From assembly GCA_964030475.1 (NCBI GenBank), contig CAXIPT010000001.1, positions 24,878,278 through 24,942,277 on the forward strand: 64,000 nucleotides of DNA, given 5' to 3'. Both the position numbers and the translations under genes were made by a program. A model generated the notes under the pieces. It was not told the DNA's origin. It made no database searches and saw only the letters and a list, made by a program, of their open reading frames with translations. This document shows positions 30,101-39,000 of the stretch, in pieces (the first letter of the stretch is position 1; every line of letters begins with the position of its first letter). The DNA is from Tethya wilhelma (taxonomy: Eukaryota; Porifera; Demospongiae; Tethyida; Tethyidae).

Positions 30101-30483
30101 GTCTTTTTGACTGACTATTGACTTAAAAAATTTTCTGTAACTAAAAAATACACTTTTGAAAAAAAACATTTATTTTGCTTTTAATGCATTTTTAGCACAA
30201 AAGAAACATTTTTGTGAATAGTTGCTTTTTTCAACGCTTCAAACATTATTTTGAGATGAAAAACATTGGGACAAACAAAGTTTTATCACACGACAGATAA
30301 AGAACATAGTCTTTTTGACTGACTTTCGACTTAGAAAATTATCTGTGACTAAAAAATACACTTTTTACAAAAAACGTTTATTTTGCATTGAAAACATTCT
30401 TTAACTCATCCTACGTATCCCAAGCTGCCTTAAGCAGTCAGGGCCATGCAATCAACATATACCCTTGAGGCAACCTAACTGGT

Positions 30484-33400
30484 ATGTCTTATAGTGTGGA
30501 CNCAGACATTGACCAGTTTGTAGCTAAGAAGGTCAAAGAAGATCCCATTAGCAACAAACAGCAGCACCTGGATGTCATGTGCTTCCCAGATCTGTTTCCC
30601 ACTGGTGAGTTTGGGGAGTACCACCCCCGACAGTCCAAGATAGGGTTCAGTGAGTATGTCAAGTCTAAGCTACTCAACAAGGATGACCGCTTCAGGAAGA
30701 ATCCACAAAATGTGTTCTACCTGTTGTGGCAGAAGGAGATGTGTGAAGTGTCGGCAGGGGTGTACAACCTCTTGAAGTCCACTCGCATGGAGAGGCTGAG
30801 TGTCAGTTCACTCTTACAGCAGGCTAGGACTAGTGACGAACAACTCGAAGTCAACCTCTCCACCATGCTTCAGAGTGTACGAGGAACCAAGCAGTATTGG
30901 TTCAGACGACAGAGTGAGTTAAAGGCCATGATCCGAGAATTTGGTCCACCGACCTTATTTCTCACATTCAGTTGTGCCGAGTACGAAGCAACTGACATCG
31001 CTGAGTACCTTCGCAAGCTCAACAATGTGCCTGATAGCTACAGCATTTCAAGGCTTTGCACAGAGGATCCTATTTCTGTCAGTAGAAAATTTGACTCCAA
31101 GTTCAGGTCCTTTTTTCACAAAGTACTCTTGAATGGTGCTGTACTGGGAGATGTAACCCACTACTACTACAAGAAGGAGTACCAGGCTCGTGGTGCTCCC
31201 CACTACCATGTCCTTTTGTGGATTCACGGAGCACCCGTCATCGGTGAAGACGAACCAAAAGATGTGCTGACCTGGATTCAGGATAGGATCACTTGCCGAA
31301 TTCTCGATAAAGAATCCAATCCTGAGTTGCACAGGTTGGTAACACGCTACCAGATGCACAAGTGTAGTGCCTACTGTAAGCGTAAACGCAAAGTTGGTTC
31401 AGTGTTCATCACTAGCTGTAAGTTTGGCTTCCCTCGTAAAGTAGCCTACAGTGCCAAGCTGAATGAGGTCAATGATTGTCTCAAATCAAAAAAGAAAATC
31501 TACGAGTTGCCAAGGTCTGAGATGGAGGTTAGAGTCAATGACTACAACCCCCTATTACTTTTACTTTGGAAGGCCAACATTGACATCCAATTTGTAGCTG
31601 AGTCCTCACTAGCACTAGCCCACTATGTCAGTGGGTATGTGACCAAAGCTGAGAGAAGCAACATCCAGGACATCTGGCAAGAGGTGAGTGAGGACAAGAG
31701 TATCTACTCCAGGTTGTGGTCCTTTGGCATCCGTTCTCTGCGTACCAGGGAGTGTGGGCTGTACGAAGCTGGTGATCTACTGCTCGGTAATCACCTGACA
31801 GAGAAGTCTGACCAGGTCAAGTGGGTTGATGTGCTCATGCCACACAAGAGGAGCCGTCGACTCAAGAACCACAAAGACCTACAAGATCTTGCCAACGTCG
31901 ATCCAGACAGTGACAAAATCTTCGAGGGTAACATGCTGGATGACTTTAATCCAGACAGACCCGACTCACTTGAAAATGTTTGTCTGTACGACTTTGTGTC
32001 CAAGTACGACTACAATGGCAGGGATGACAATGGTAAAAGGAAGTACAAGATGCTCAACAAGCCTCGACTTCCAAACCACAAGATCTTCAATCCCGAGAAA
32101 GAAGAACAAAGGGAAGCCTACTACTATTCTCTCTTGCTTCTGTTTGTTCCTTTCAGGGATGAAAGTGAGCTCTTGGAAGATGGCGAAACAGCCGAGGAGG
32201 CCTTCAACAGGTTGGTCTCTGATGACAGCAGGGCTCACCACGAAAAGCTTCACAGGGCTCTTCAAGCACAGGCCAAGATCCAAGAGATCAATGATGCCAG
32301 ACATGCTGAGGAGAAAGACAATGGAAAAGATGAGCCTGAGAACAAGGAGGACAATGAGGACCCTCAACTGATGGGTGAGGCCAATTCAGCAATGAATGAC
32401 CTCATCGACTTGAAAACAAATGATGACTCTGATGGGATCAGTCTCGAGGACAGAGTCAACATGCTAAATGTTGATCAGAGACGGATCTACGAGAATGTGA
32501 AGAGTCACCTCCTACACCAGAAACAACACGAAGCAGGAGGTTGCAATTGTGATTTCAAACCACTTCGAATGTTCATTAGTGGTGTGGGAGGTACCGGTAA
32601 GTCGTTTCTAATTGAGACGATCAAAGCTTTAGTGAATGACCTATGGCCGTCAAAAGACATCACGTGTGCCATCACAGCTCCAACTGGCTTAGCTGCTTTC
32701 AATGTGGGTGGTGTAACCATTCACCGACTCTTTCAGCTGCCCGTTGAACATGACAGCAAGACAGCTGGCTACTGGTCACTGCCAAAGTCATCTGTCAAAG
32801 TAATGAGAGCGACACTACGTAGCGTCAAGTTGTTTGTGATTGACGAAGTGTCAATGGTTTCCAGCCTCAATTTGGCATACATTCACCTCAGATTAGAGGA
32901 GCTCTTTGGGGGGAGTGAGTGGTTTGGTTCCATGAACATGCTGTTTGTTGGAGACATCCTCCAATTGCAGCCTGTCAACGGTAAACCAGTGTTCAGCAAC
33001 ATCTCCCAATCAACCCTAGTATACAAGCTTGGGTGTGTAGCTTCCGTCAACATCTGGAACGAGTGTGTGCTCTATGATGAGCTCACCATCAACGAGCGTC
33101 AGAAGGGTGACAGAGAGTATTCATTGATGCTAGACAGTGTCAGACGTGGCTGCCCAACTGATGAGTGTCTTACTGCACTCAAACAGCGAGTCATACAGGT
33201 GCCTGTGTCGGACAAGTTTCTTGAGCTTCAGCAGTCTGGCCAGACACCTGTATGTCTGTTTCCCACTAGAATGGCATGCGACGAGTTCAACAAAGAAATG
33301 CTCGGCATGCTAGACACCACTGTACATGAGCTAAAGTGTATTGATGTGGTAGATCAAACTGAGAGTACACGCAAGTGGGACAAAAAAGCCATTGAACAGT

Positions 33401-34200
33401 TAGAAAAACTAAATTCTGATTCTAACAAAACAGCAGGTCTAGAGTATGTTGTGAAAATGGCAGTTGGTGCACGTGTTATGCTTCGTCGTAACATAGACAC
33501 CAACTGTGGTCTGGTAAATGGTGCTCTGGGAACTGTTCTCAAGGTTACACGTAACAAGATTTTTGTACAGTTTGATCATGTTGGTTCACCTTATGGGGTG
33601 GAAAGAGTTAAGAATAGGTTCATGGTTATGAAAAACCTGTACGTGTACAGAGAACAGTTTCCACTCATTCTTGCCTATGCAGTCACCATTCACAAGTGCC
33701 AGGGGCTATCTCTGGACAGTGCCATTGTTGACCTTTCAGACAGAGTGTTCAGTGCAGGCATGGCCTATGTCGCTCTGTCCAGGGTTCGTTCGCTATCTGG
33801 CTTGCACTTGATAGCTTTCAACCCAAGTTCAATAATGGTATCTAACCAATGTTTAAAAGAGGTGAACAGACTGAGAGCTACATTTAGAAAAGATCTCCCA
33901 CTGTACACTATTCCTTGTACAAGTGAGAGTTCTAAATGTAAGCTCACAGGTACTGTTCAAGGTGAACAATGTAACACTAAAAAGAAAGTATCTTCTAACA
34001 GGAAAAAGACAAGTTCAGAACAAACCCCAGCCAAGAGGGTGCCCAGCAAAAGAAAAGCTGAAGATGTGTGTAGGGGCGAGAAGCCTGCAAAGAAGCCTGC
34101 TGATAGTAGTACAAGGTATGTGACCCAATGCCTAAAAAAGCAGCTAAAAGACCACTTCCCTCTAATGAAGAGGAGAGTCCTTCAAAGAAGCCTGCATTGA
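30484..34200 (+). CDS. Helitron Rep/Pif1-type helicase
   Basis: A 1,238-residue open frame, with one X from the N at 30503. The protein nicks and unwinds DNA for rolling-circle transposition. Residue 240 starts HYHVLLW, the HUH metal site of the Rep nuclease. HYVSGYVTK near 380 carries the paired tyrosines. From about 660 it is a Pif1-family helicase: GVGGTGKS (Walker A) near 700, VIDEVSMV (Walker B) near 785 and the C-terminal AYAVTIHKCQGLSLD and AYVALSRVRS motifs. The end is a basic, low-complexity tail. The ATG at 30484 is just the first Met of what remains; the Helitron N-terminus is lost. The frame is intact from there, so this copy is fairly young. The last codons overlap the OTU frame. 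Confidence 0.93.
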   Translation: MSYSVDXDIDQFVAKKVKEDPISNKQQHLDVMCFPDLFPTGEFGEYHPRQSKIGFSEYVKSKLLNKDDRFRKNPQNVFYLLWQKEMCEVSAGVYNLLKSTRMERLSVSSLLQQARTSDEQLEVNLSTMLQSVRGTKQYWFRRQSELKAMIREFGPPTLFLTFSCAEYEATDIAEYLRKLNNVPDSYSISRLCTEDPISVSRKFDSKFRSFFHKVLLNGAVLGDVTHYYYKKEYQARGAPHYHVLLWIHGAPVIGEDEPKDVLTWIQDRITCRILDKESNPELHRLVTRYQMHKCSAYCKRKRKVGSVFITSCKFGFPRKVAYSAKLNEVNDCLKSKKKIYELPRSEMEVRVNDYNPLLLLLWKANIDIQFVAESSLALAHYVSGYVTKAERSNIQDIWQEVSEDKSIYSRLWSFGIRSLRTRECGLYEAGDLLLGNHLTEKSDQVKWVDVLMPHKRSRRLKNHKDLQDLANVDPDSDKIFEGNMLDDFNPDRPDSLENVCLYDFVSKYDYNGRDDNGKRKYKMLNKPRLPNHKIFNPEKEEQREAYYYSLLLLFVPFRDESELLEDGETAEEAFNRLVSDDSRAHHEKLHRALQAQAKIQEINDARHAEEKDNGKDEPENKEDNEDPQLMGEANSAMNDLIDLKTNDDSDGISLEDRVNMLNVDQRRIYENVKSHLLHQKQHEAGGCNCDFKPLRMFISGVGGTGKSFLIETIKALVNDLWPSKDITCAITAPTGLAAFNVGGVTIHRLFQLPVEHDSKTAGYWSLPKSSVKVMRATLRSVKLFVIDEVSMVSSLNLAYIHLRLEELFGGSEWFGSMNMLFVGDILQLQPVNGKPVFSNISQSTLVYKLGCVASVNIWNECVLYDELTINERQKGDREYSLMLDSVRRGCPTDECLTALKQRVIQVPVSDKFLELQQSGQTPVCLFPTRMACDEFNKEMLGMLDTTVHELKCIDVVDQTESTRKWDKKAIEQLEKLNSDSNKTAGLEYVVKMAVGARVMLRRNIDTNCGLVNGALGTVLKVTRNKIFVQFDHVGSPYGVERVKNRFMVMKNLYVYREQFPLILAYAVTIHKCQGLSLDSAIVDLSDRVFSAGMAYVALSRVRSLSGLHLIAFNPSSIMVSNQCLKEVNRLRATFRKDLPLYTIPCTSESSKCKLTGTVQGEQCNTKKKVSSNRKKTSSEQTPAKRVPSKRKAEDVCRGEKPAKKPADSSTRYVTQCLKKQLKDHFPLMKRRVLQRSLH

Positions 34201-35153
34201 GTAGTGACCAGGTAGCCACAGTGGACAGTAGCACTCAGTCTCAAACGAAGCCTGTCCAGTGTGATGATGCTCAACAGAAGCCCGACCAGAGTGATTGGGT
34301 GAACAAAGATGAGAGTAATGAGGAGGAGGAAAAGTCTGATAATAGCGAGGTTGTTACTTTACAGAGTACAACATGCTTGCATGAGCTTGCACAGCTATGG
34401 CGTTCTGATAGAGAAGCCTTTTATGCTTGGTTTGATGAGCATAATGATAGTATTGATGCTTTTGTTAGAAGGTTTAATGAAACATATGTACATGTTCAAA
34501 CTACTGCTCAACGAAAGAGAACCAGTCTTGTTGAGAGTAGCATCCACCCTGCCATGTTGACAGTTGTAAAAGCTATATCCACTATTGGAGATGGTGACTG
34601 TCTTTACAATGCCATATCTTTACTGCTGAGTGGGCATGAAAATCTTAAACATGATCTAAGATTTTTGACTGTATGTTCACTAGTTAAACATAAACAACTG
34701 TTTCATGTGTACATTGCACGAGCAACTGTTCATATAGATAACTTTGATGTTGCTCAGGAGTACAACAGGATCATGAGGAAGGCTGTGAGACGAAAGGCAT
34801 GGGGTGAGGACTACCACATCCAGGCCATGTTACTGATCCTGAATAGACCCATCTTCAGCTACACTAACTGGAGAGATGCTTATATGAGACTGTTAAACGA
34901 CAGGAACTTGACGTTGTCTGAGTTGGCGTGTAGTTTCCTTAATAAACTGGCAGGTTATCATTTTCATGTAATGTATGGTACACCAGAGCATATCTCAGTC
35001 ATACAAGATTCAGGAGTAAGAGCATTGGCTGAACCTCCTATTTGTATCCAGTTACTGAATGATCATTTAACTGCATTGATGTACCATAATAATTTGGCCA
35101 ACATTGAGCATTTACCTGTGCCTCTTCATGTGCCATTTACTGCTACAGTGTAA
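34128..35153 (+). CDS. OTU-type cysteine protease of the Helitron
   Basis: A 341-residue frame in the -1 frame relative to the helicase and overlapping it by 73 bases. The first ~110 residues are Lys/Ser/Glu-rich and continue the character of the helicase tail (SPSKKPALSSD here, PAKKPADSST there). The OTU core starts at about residue 150 with ISTIGDGDCLYNAISLLL; the Asp and Cys of GDGDC are catalytic. The matching histidine is probably in LLNDHLTALM near the C-terminus. OTU domains joined to Helitron helicases are known in animals; their role in transposition is unclear. Translation could use the ATG at 34128 or a -1 frameshift from the helicase frame. Confidence 0.88.
   Translation: MPKKAAKRPLPSNEEESPSKKPALSSDQVATVDSSTQSQTKPVQCDDAQQKPDQSDWVNKDESNEEEEKSDNSEVVTLQSTTCLHELAQLWRSDREAFYAWFDEHNDSIDAFVRRFNETYVHVQTTAQRKRTSLVESSIHPAMLTVVKAISTIGDGDCLYNAISLLLSGHENLKHDLRFLTVCSLVKHKQLFHVYIARATVHIDNFDVAQEYNRIMRKAVRRKAWGEDYHIQAMLLILNRPIFSYTNWRDAYMRLLNDRNLTLSELACSFLNKLAGYHFHVMYGTPEHISVIQDSGVRALAEPPICIQLLNDHLTALMYHNNLANIEHLPVPLHVPFTATV
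34134..34140 (+). promoter_or_regulatory. Candidate -1 frameshift heptamer A_AAA_AAG
   Basis: Helicase-frame codons here are cta aaa aag, so the heptamer sits in the correct phase. Slipping back one base enters the OTU frame. The helicase frame continues to a stop at 34200. A replication error in the A6 run is the alternative explanation. Confidence 0.4.
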
Positions 35154-36304
35154 ACTGAAATGCCACAAATTATGTGTGAATTTTACTGGCTATCAAAGCT
35201 CTTAATGCTGTTAGTACAGCAATAGTTAACTTTACTCAACCATTATATCAGTACATCACACTGCGCCATGTGTCACTGTGCATTCTCAGAATAAAAGGAC
35301 TGACGGCATGGGTTAATGTAAACATGCTAATATTTGAAGTCCAAGAAAAAAGAGATCACATACACAATAGCAGTTCAGTGATTGTACACAGATTGTGTTG
35401 TTTGGAAAAGTTAACATAAAAATTTTTGGGATACGATATCACTCTGGGGTCCTCGTCCCGCATCCTGGGATCAACAGTTCAACATGCATAGAGTATTAAT
35501 AGTGCTTGAACACAATGAACTGTTGATGCAGACTGGAGTGATCGTACACATTATTGTCATGCACATACACACATATAATGTGTGAGTACGTACATTTACA
35601 CATTCACACACACACACACATGTACACACACACACACACATGCAGCACTTTCACATCCACAATCAGAGAGCTTATAGCAAAATTGAGAGACTGCAACTAT
35701 TATTTGGTAAGTTATTCCATAAAAACTTGTAATGATAATAGTGTATAAACCGCTTTACTGACACTCTCACATGCAGATCTTCTTCAAGCAATTCTATTGA
35801 GTACACATGATCACAATTATATTGTTCTATTAATTCATTCTCAATGCTTCTGTTTACTAGTAACATTTTTATTATTGTTATTGCCCAATGTTTGATTACT
35901 GTCAATGATTTGTTGGATGATCTAAAACAGTTTTATAATCTCAGAATTTACGTCAATTGATTATATTATAGTGTCTGATTTTAGTTTAAATCAAAATAAC
36001 ATGCAACATGTAAAATGAAGCAAGACCATTGTATAGACGCTAGGTATTTATGAACACAATTAACGTTAGCCTCGAAATATTCGCGAGGGAGGAGCCTGGG
36101 AACGAGGCTACACAAACGTATGAAAATCATGCACAGATACGCGTTTATTATTATACTCATTTCTACGTGCAGCTATAGCCTCGTACCAGGCCACAACCTC
36201 TTTTATTGTTACACACTAAGAGCCGGCCGGATCGCGGAGAGCGCGAGCCCCACAAAAGAGCGCGGATTTTTGCAGCTGTATTACACACATGCAGCTGCAG
36301 AGAA
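35154..36304. other. Helitron 3' flank; no gene
   Basis: Holds an inverted pair tcaacagttca / tgaactgttga (35472-35526) and (CA)n runs at 35605-35640. A short frame at 36120-36374 begins with a hydrophobic stretch but then loses coding character. Confidence 0.45.
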
Positions 36305-36744
36305 ATGTCTTCTAAAGAAAATCCACCAAAAGGTACCACAACTGAACCAGGTGTTACAATTTAATTTAAAATAAATGACTATAAAATTAGCTAAGTTAAA
36401 AATTATTGTTTGTTAGAAAAAATGGAAATTGGAAAAGATGACTCCAAAATAATAAAAAGAAACAAGAGGCCTACTCCTTATGACAAGGAGAAGAAAGGAA
36501 AAGAAAACAAAGGTGACAGGAAACAAAAAAATTTGGAATGTTACAACAAATACAATACTTTTCATTCTAGATGTAGTAGAAGTGCCAGCCTCGACCTCCA
36601 CTGAATCTAAGGAACATCATGAGACAGTAAATTCCTTTACTCTCAACGTATGTTAAAACATACATTTATAATGGTAGAAATGAAATTCAACCTTATTCCT
36701 TTCAGATATCTGGAAATAAAATAGTTATTATTAACCGAAAGTGA
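36305..36744 (+). CDS. Small lysine-rich protein (four exons), unrecognised
   Basis: Exons 36305-36350, 36417-36512, 36571-36647 and 36706-36744 join with matching phases (1, 1, 0) into 85 residues with a stop. Introns are 58-66 bases with good acceptors (ttgttag, cattctag, cctttcag). Donors are gtgtta, gtgaca and gtatgt. The peptide starts MSSKENPPKGTTTEP, has a basic core (IIKRNKRPTPYDKEKKGKEN), an acidic Ser/Thr stretch and ends ISGNKIVIINRK. It is hydrophilic, with no signal peptide or membrane segment, and is probably nuclear or cytosolic if expressed. No family recognised. Intron sizes match the neighbouring host genes, which supports the model. Confidence 0.45.
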
Positions 36745-37134
36745 ACAATATTTAATCAAGAAAAGGGGTATATATTGTATTTATTACTGCTGACTTTATC
36801 TATCATATCATTATTATATTATCTTATAATCCTACTATAAAAAAATGCTTTATGAATAATAATTAATCATTTCATTTTAAAATTTACAGTTTGATAGATA
36901 ACATAAAAAAATTCAGGAGTCATAACCCTAATACATAGCCATAACGTGGGTAAAATGAATGTAAGATAATTGTACGGAAGCAAAGGGGGATTGTAAAATA
37001 CTATACTAAAAATATCAACTTCCATATTCACTTGATCAAATACATCTATTCAATGATGATAACATGATCATACCTGCTCTACTATGATAGCTACAAACGT
37101 TACGAACATTGTCAATAATACTGAAATGCCCATA
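36745..37134. other. AT-rich intergenic stretch
   Basis: No frame, repeat or motif of note. Confidence 0.5.
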
Positions 37135-37487
37135 CAGTAGAACCTCGATTATCCGAACCTCGCTTATCCGAACTCTCGATTATCCGAACAGAGCTGGAAG
37201 ACCAAATTTCGGTTAATTAGAACAAATCTGAACAGACTCCGCCCTCTTTTCGAGCTTGAGGTTTACGTAATCGTGCACGCGGTTGCTATTATTCAAGTTT
37301 GATCGAAGAAAAATACAATCTACTAGTGTTCTGAGATGCTAAAGAGCTAGTAAAACTATCGTGGCTACTGTTAGAGCGGTAAAAACAAGCGTAATTTTAT
37401 CGCTTCAGTTATCCGAACAAGTTCGGTTTTCCGAACGCTTGAAGTTAGGCTGTGCCCCGAGGTGTTCGGATAATCGAGGTTCTACTG
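37135..37487. mobile_element. pogo/Tigger-type MITE
   Basis: A 353-bp element bounded by TA on both sides. The left end cagtagaacctcgattatcc is the complement of the right end ggataatcgaggttctactg. The left end repeats ttatccgaac three times, likely transposase-binding sites; two inverted relatives lie nearer the right end. No transposase frame. Termini of this type are typical of pogo/Tigger elements. Confidence 0.9.
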
Positions 37488-37492
37488 TACCA

Positions 37493-37637
37493 AGAGTACA
37501 TAATCAGGGAAGAGAAGAGAGTATCAAACTTCGTATTACGCTGCACAAAATGTGTGCGGAAAGTAACGTGACAATACGTAAGGTACACGTGATAAATGTT
37601 GTTTTTATTAAATTCCCTTCCCTGATTATGTACTCTT
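37493..37637. repeat. Inverted repeat with ~24-bp arms
   Basis: agagtacataatcaggga on the left pairs with tccctgattatgtactct on the right, with a loop of about 100 bases. It begins 6 bases after the Tigger-type MITE. Confidence 0.75.
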
Positions 37638-37693
37638 GCCCATACATGTATGTAAATTTGCCTGTTCTCACTTCATCAACCTAACGGATACTG

Positions 37694-37726
37694 ATAGATA
37701 CTATATTAGGGTAATATAGTATCTAT
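37694..37726. repeat. Perfect short hairpin
   Basis: tagatactatatta, ggg, then taatatagtatcta: 14-base perfect arms. Confidence 0.8.
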
Positions 37727-38411
37727 GGATTACTAGCCTTACTGTATTATGTTGACTTTAATGTCACACATGAATGGTCACTGAAGATCAAGATGACTAG
37801 AAGCGCGCGCGTGTAAAGGGTCTGGATACTCCAGACTACATCTTTATTTAGCAATCCCACTTAATTCTCATGCATTACAGCCTATATTCTCACACTCTCA
37901 CTCATGCATCTTTAAAACTCACCCATTATTCTGTATGGTATGCCATCTCAAAACGTCAAAACGTCAAAACATGATATCAAGAAATTCACCATTGCTGAGC
38001 TAGCAAAAATGTTAACTAATTACATTCTAATCATGTGACATAGGGATTTGAACACGTGAAGGTTCATGATGAGTCAGCAAACAAATTATTTCAGCCTCGA
38101 TTGTCACAAGTTCCCAGACCCAATAGCGGGACAAGGCTAAAAGAACCGCTACAGCCTACCTGAGGATGAGGATGAGATGACAGTACAACACGGTCACTAA
38201 CTGTAAGTCAAAAATGTAGTTACATAGATATAATCAACTTTAACCAATAAAAATTTCTCAATTTTTTACTACAGAAATAGCCAAGCACTGGCTTGGCTTA
38301 TAGGCCAATTATTTGAATGATTACTAATTACTGAGCCATTAATAGCTCAAAATTTAGTAATGTCCACAGACAGAATCAAATTTTACCGAAAAAATGATCA
38401 CAAACAAGAAT

Positions 38412-38893
38412 AAAAAACATTAAAAATGTAATGAGACACAGGAATGACCAAATCGTAAAAAGAAAGCAAACAAGATGGAATGGCTGCTAGCTAACCTTAC
38501 ACGGTGAAGAATTAATTCCTGTGTGTTGCATGGCAAAATTTTGGTAAATACCATATATATAGATAAAGAAAAATGAGAATGAAATCATATATGCATGGGT
38601 TGTGGCTAGATAGTCGGCTCTGTAAACTTCAGTTTATTGCATTGTAGTCAATGCTGCCGAATCTAAATAAGAATTTTTATCACATTCCATTGCTATTTTC
38701 GACGAAAATATTATTCAAGTACTCAATAATCTTTATTGTAGTACAAACGTTATCTTACCAACCATACATGCCATTGCAGCACACAGGAATTAATTCTTCA
38801 CCGTGTAAGGTTAGCTAGCAGCCATTCCATCTTGTTTGCTTTCTTTTTACGATTTGGTCATTCCTGTGTCTCATTACATTTTTAATGTTTTTT
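38412..38893. mobile_element. Foldback MITE, family with 47351-47608
   Basis: Arms 38412-38534 and 38770-38893 are near-perfect complements over about 124 bases. The outer part includes acaggaatgaccaaatcg and gcaaacaagatggaatggct; the loop is 235 bases. The copy at 47.4 kb shares the outer arm sequence but has another inner arm and a short loop. Confidence 0.85.
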
Positions 38894-38924
38894 ATACTTG
38901 TTATAAATACTAACACCACAAATT

Positions 38925-38948
38925 TTGCAAACGTGTGTGTGTGTCATT

Positions 38949-38979
<31 letters not shown>

Positions 38980-38998
38980 CTATGTGTGTGTGTGTACA
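38925..38998 (+). repeat. (TG)n microsatellite
   Basis: A TG run interrupted by tcattgtc and ctatg, directly before the transposon-like frame that starts at about 39001. Confidence 0.9.
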
Positions 38999-39000
38999 CA

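Larger units (their letters stand above)
20846..30410. mobile_element. Large foldback-type composite element
   Basis: Two long inverted arms (23590-25118 and 28697-30100) are continuous with tandem arrays of a roughly 200-bp unit, in opposite orientations, on their outer sides. The left array (20.85-23.59 kb) is interrupted by a gene-like segment; the right one is cut after about 300 bp by the Helitron. The 3.6-kb centre holds a short tandem repeat, a unit of the same array family near 26.04 kb and a broken SWIM-type gene. The layout resembles foldback or Galileo-like elements, whose long inverted ends contain tandem subrepeats. No transposase was recognised. Confidence 0.65.
30410..35530 (+). 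mobile_element. Helitron (rolling-circle transposon), 5' truncated
   Basis: Encodes Rep/helicase and OTU frames. The left end joins the foldback tandem array at about 30410, and the N-terminal part of Rep is missing. A hairpin at 35472-35526 could belong to the right end, but I could not fix a CTRR terminus. Confidence 0.85.

Noticed and set aside
31048..32720. Minus-strand and alternate-frame open frames in the Helitron
   Set aside because: Shadows of the helicase frame; no domain features.
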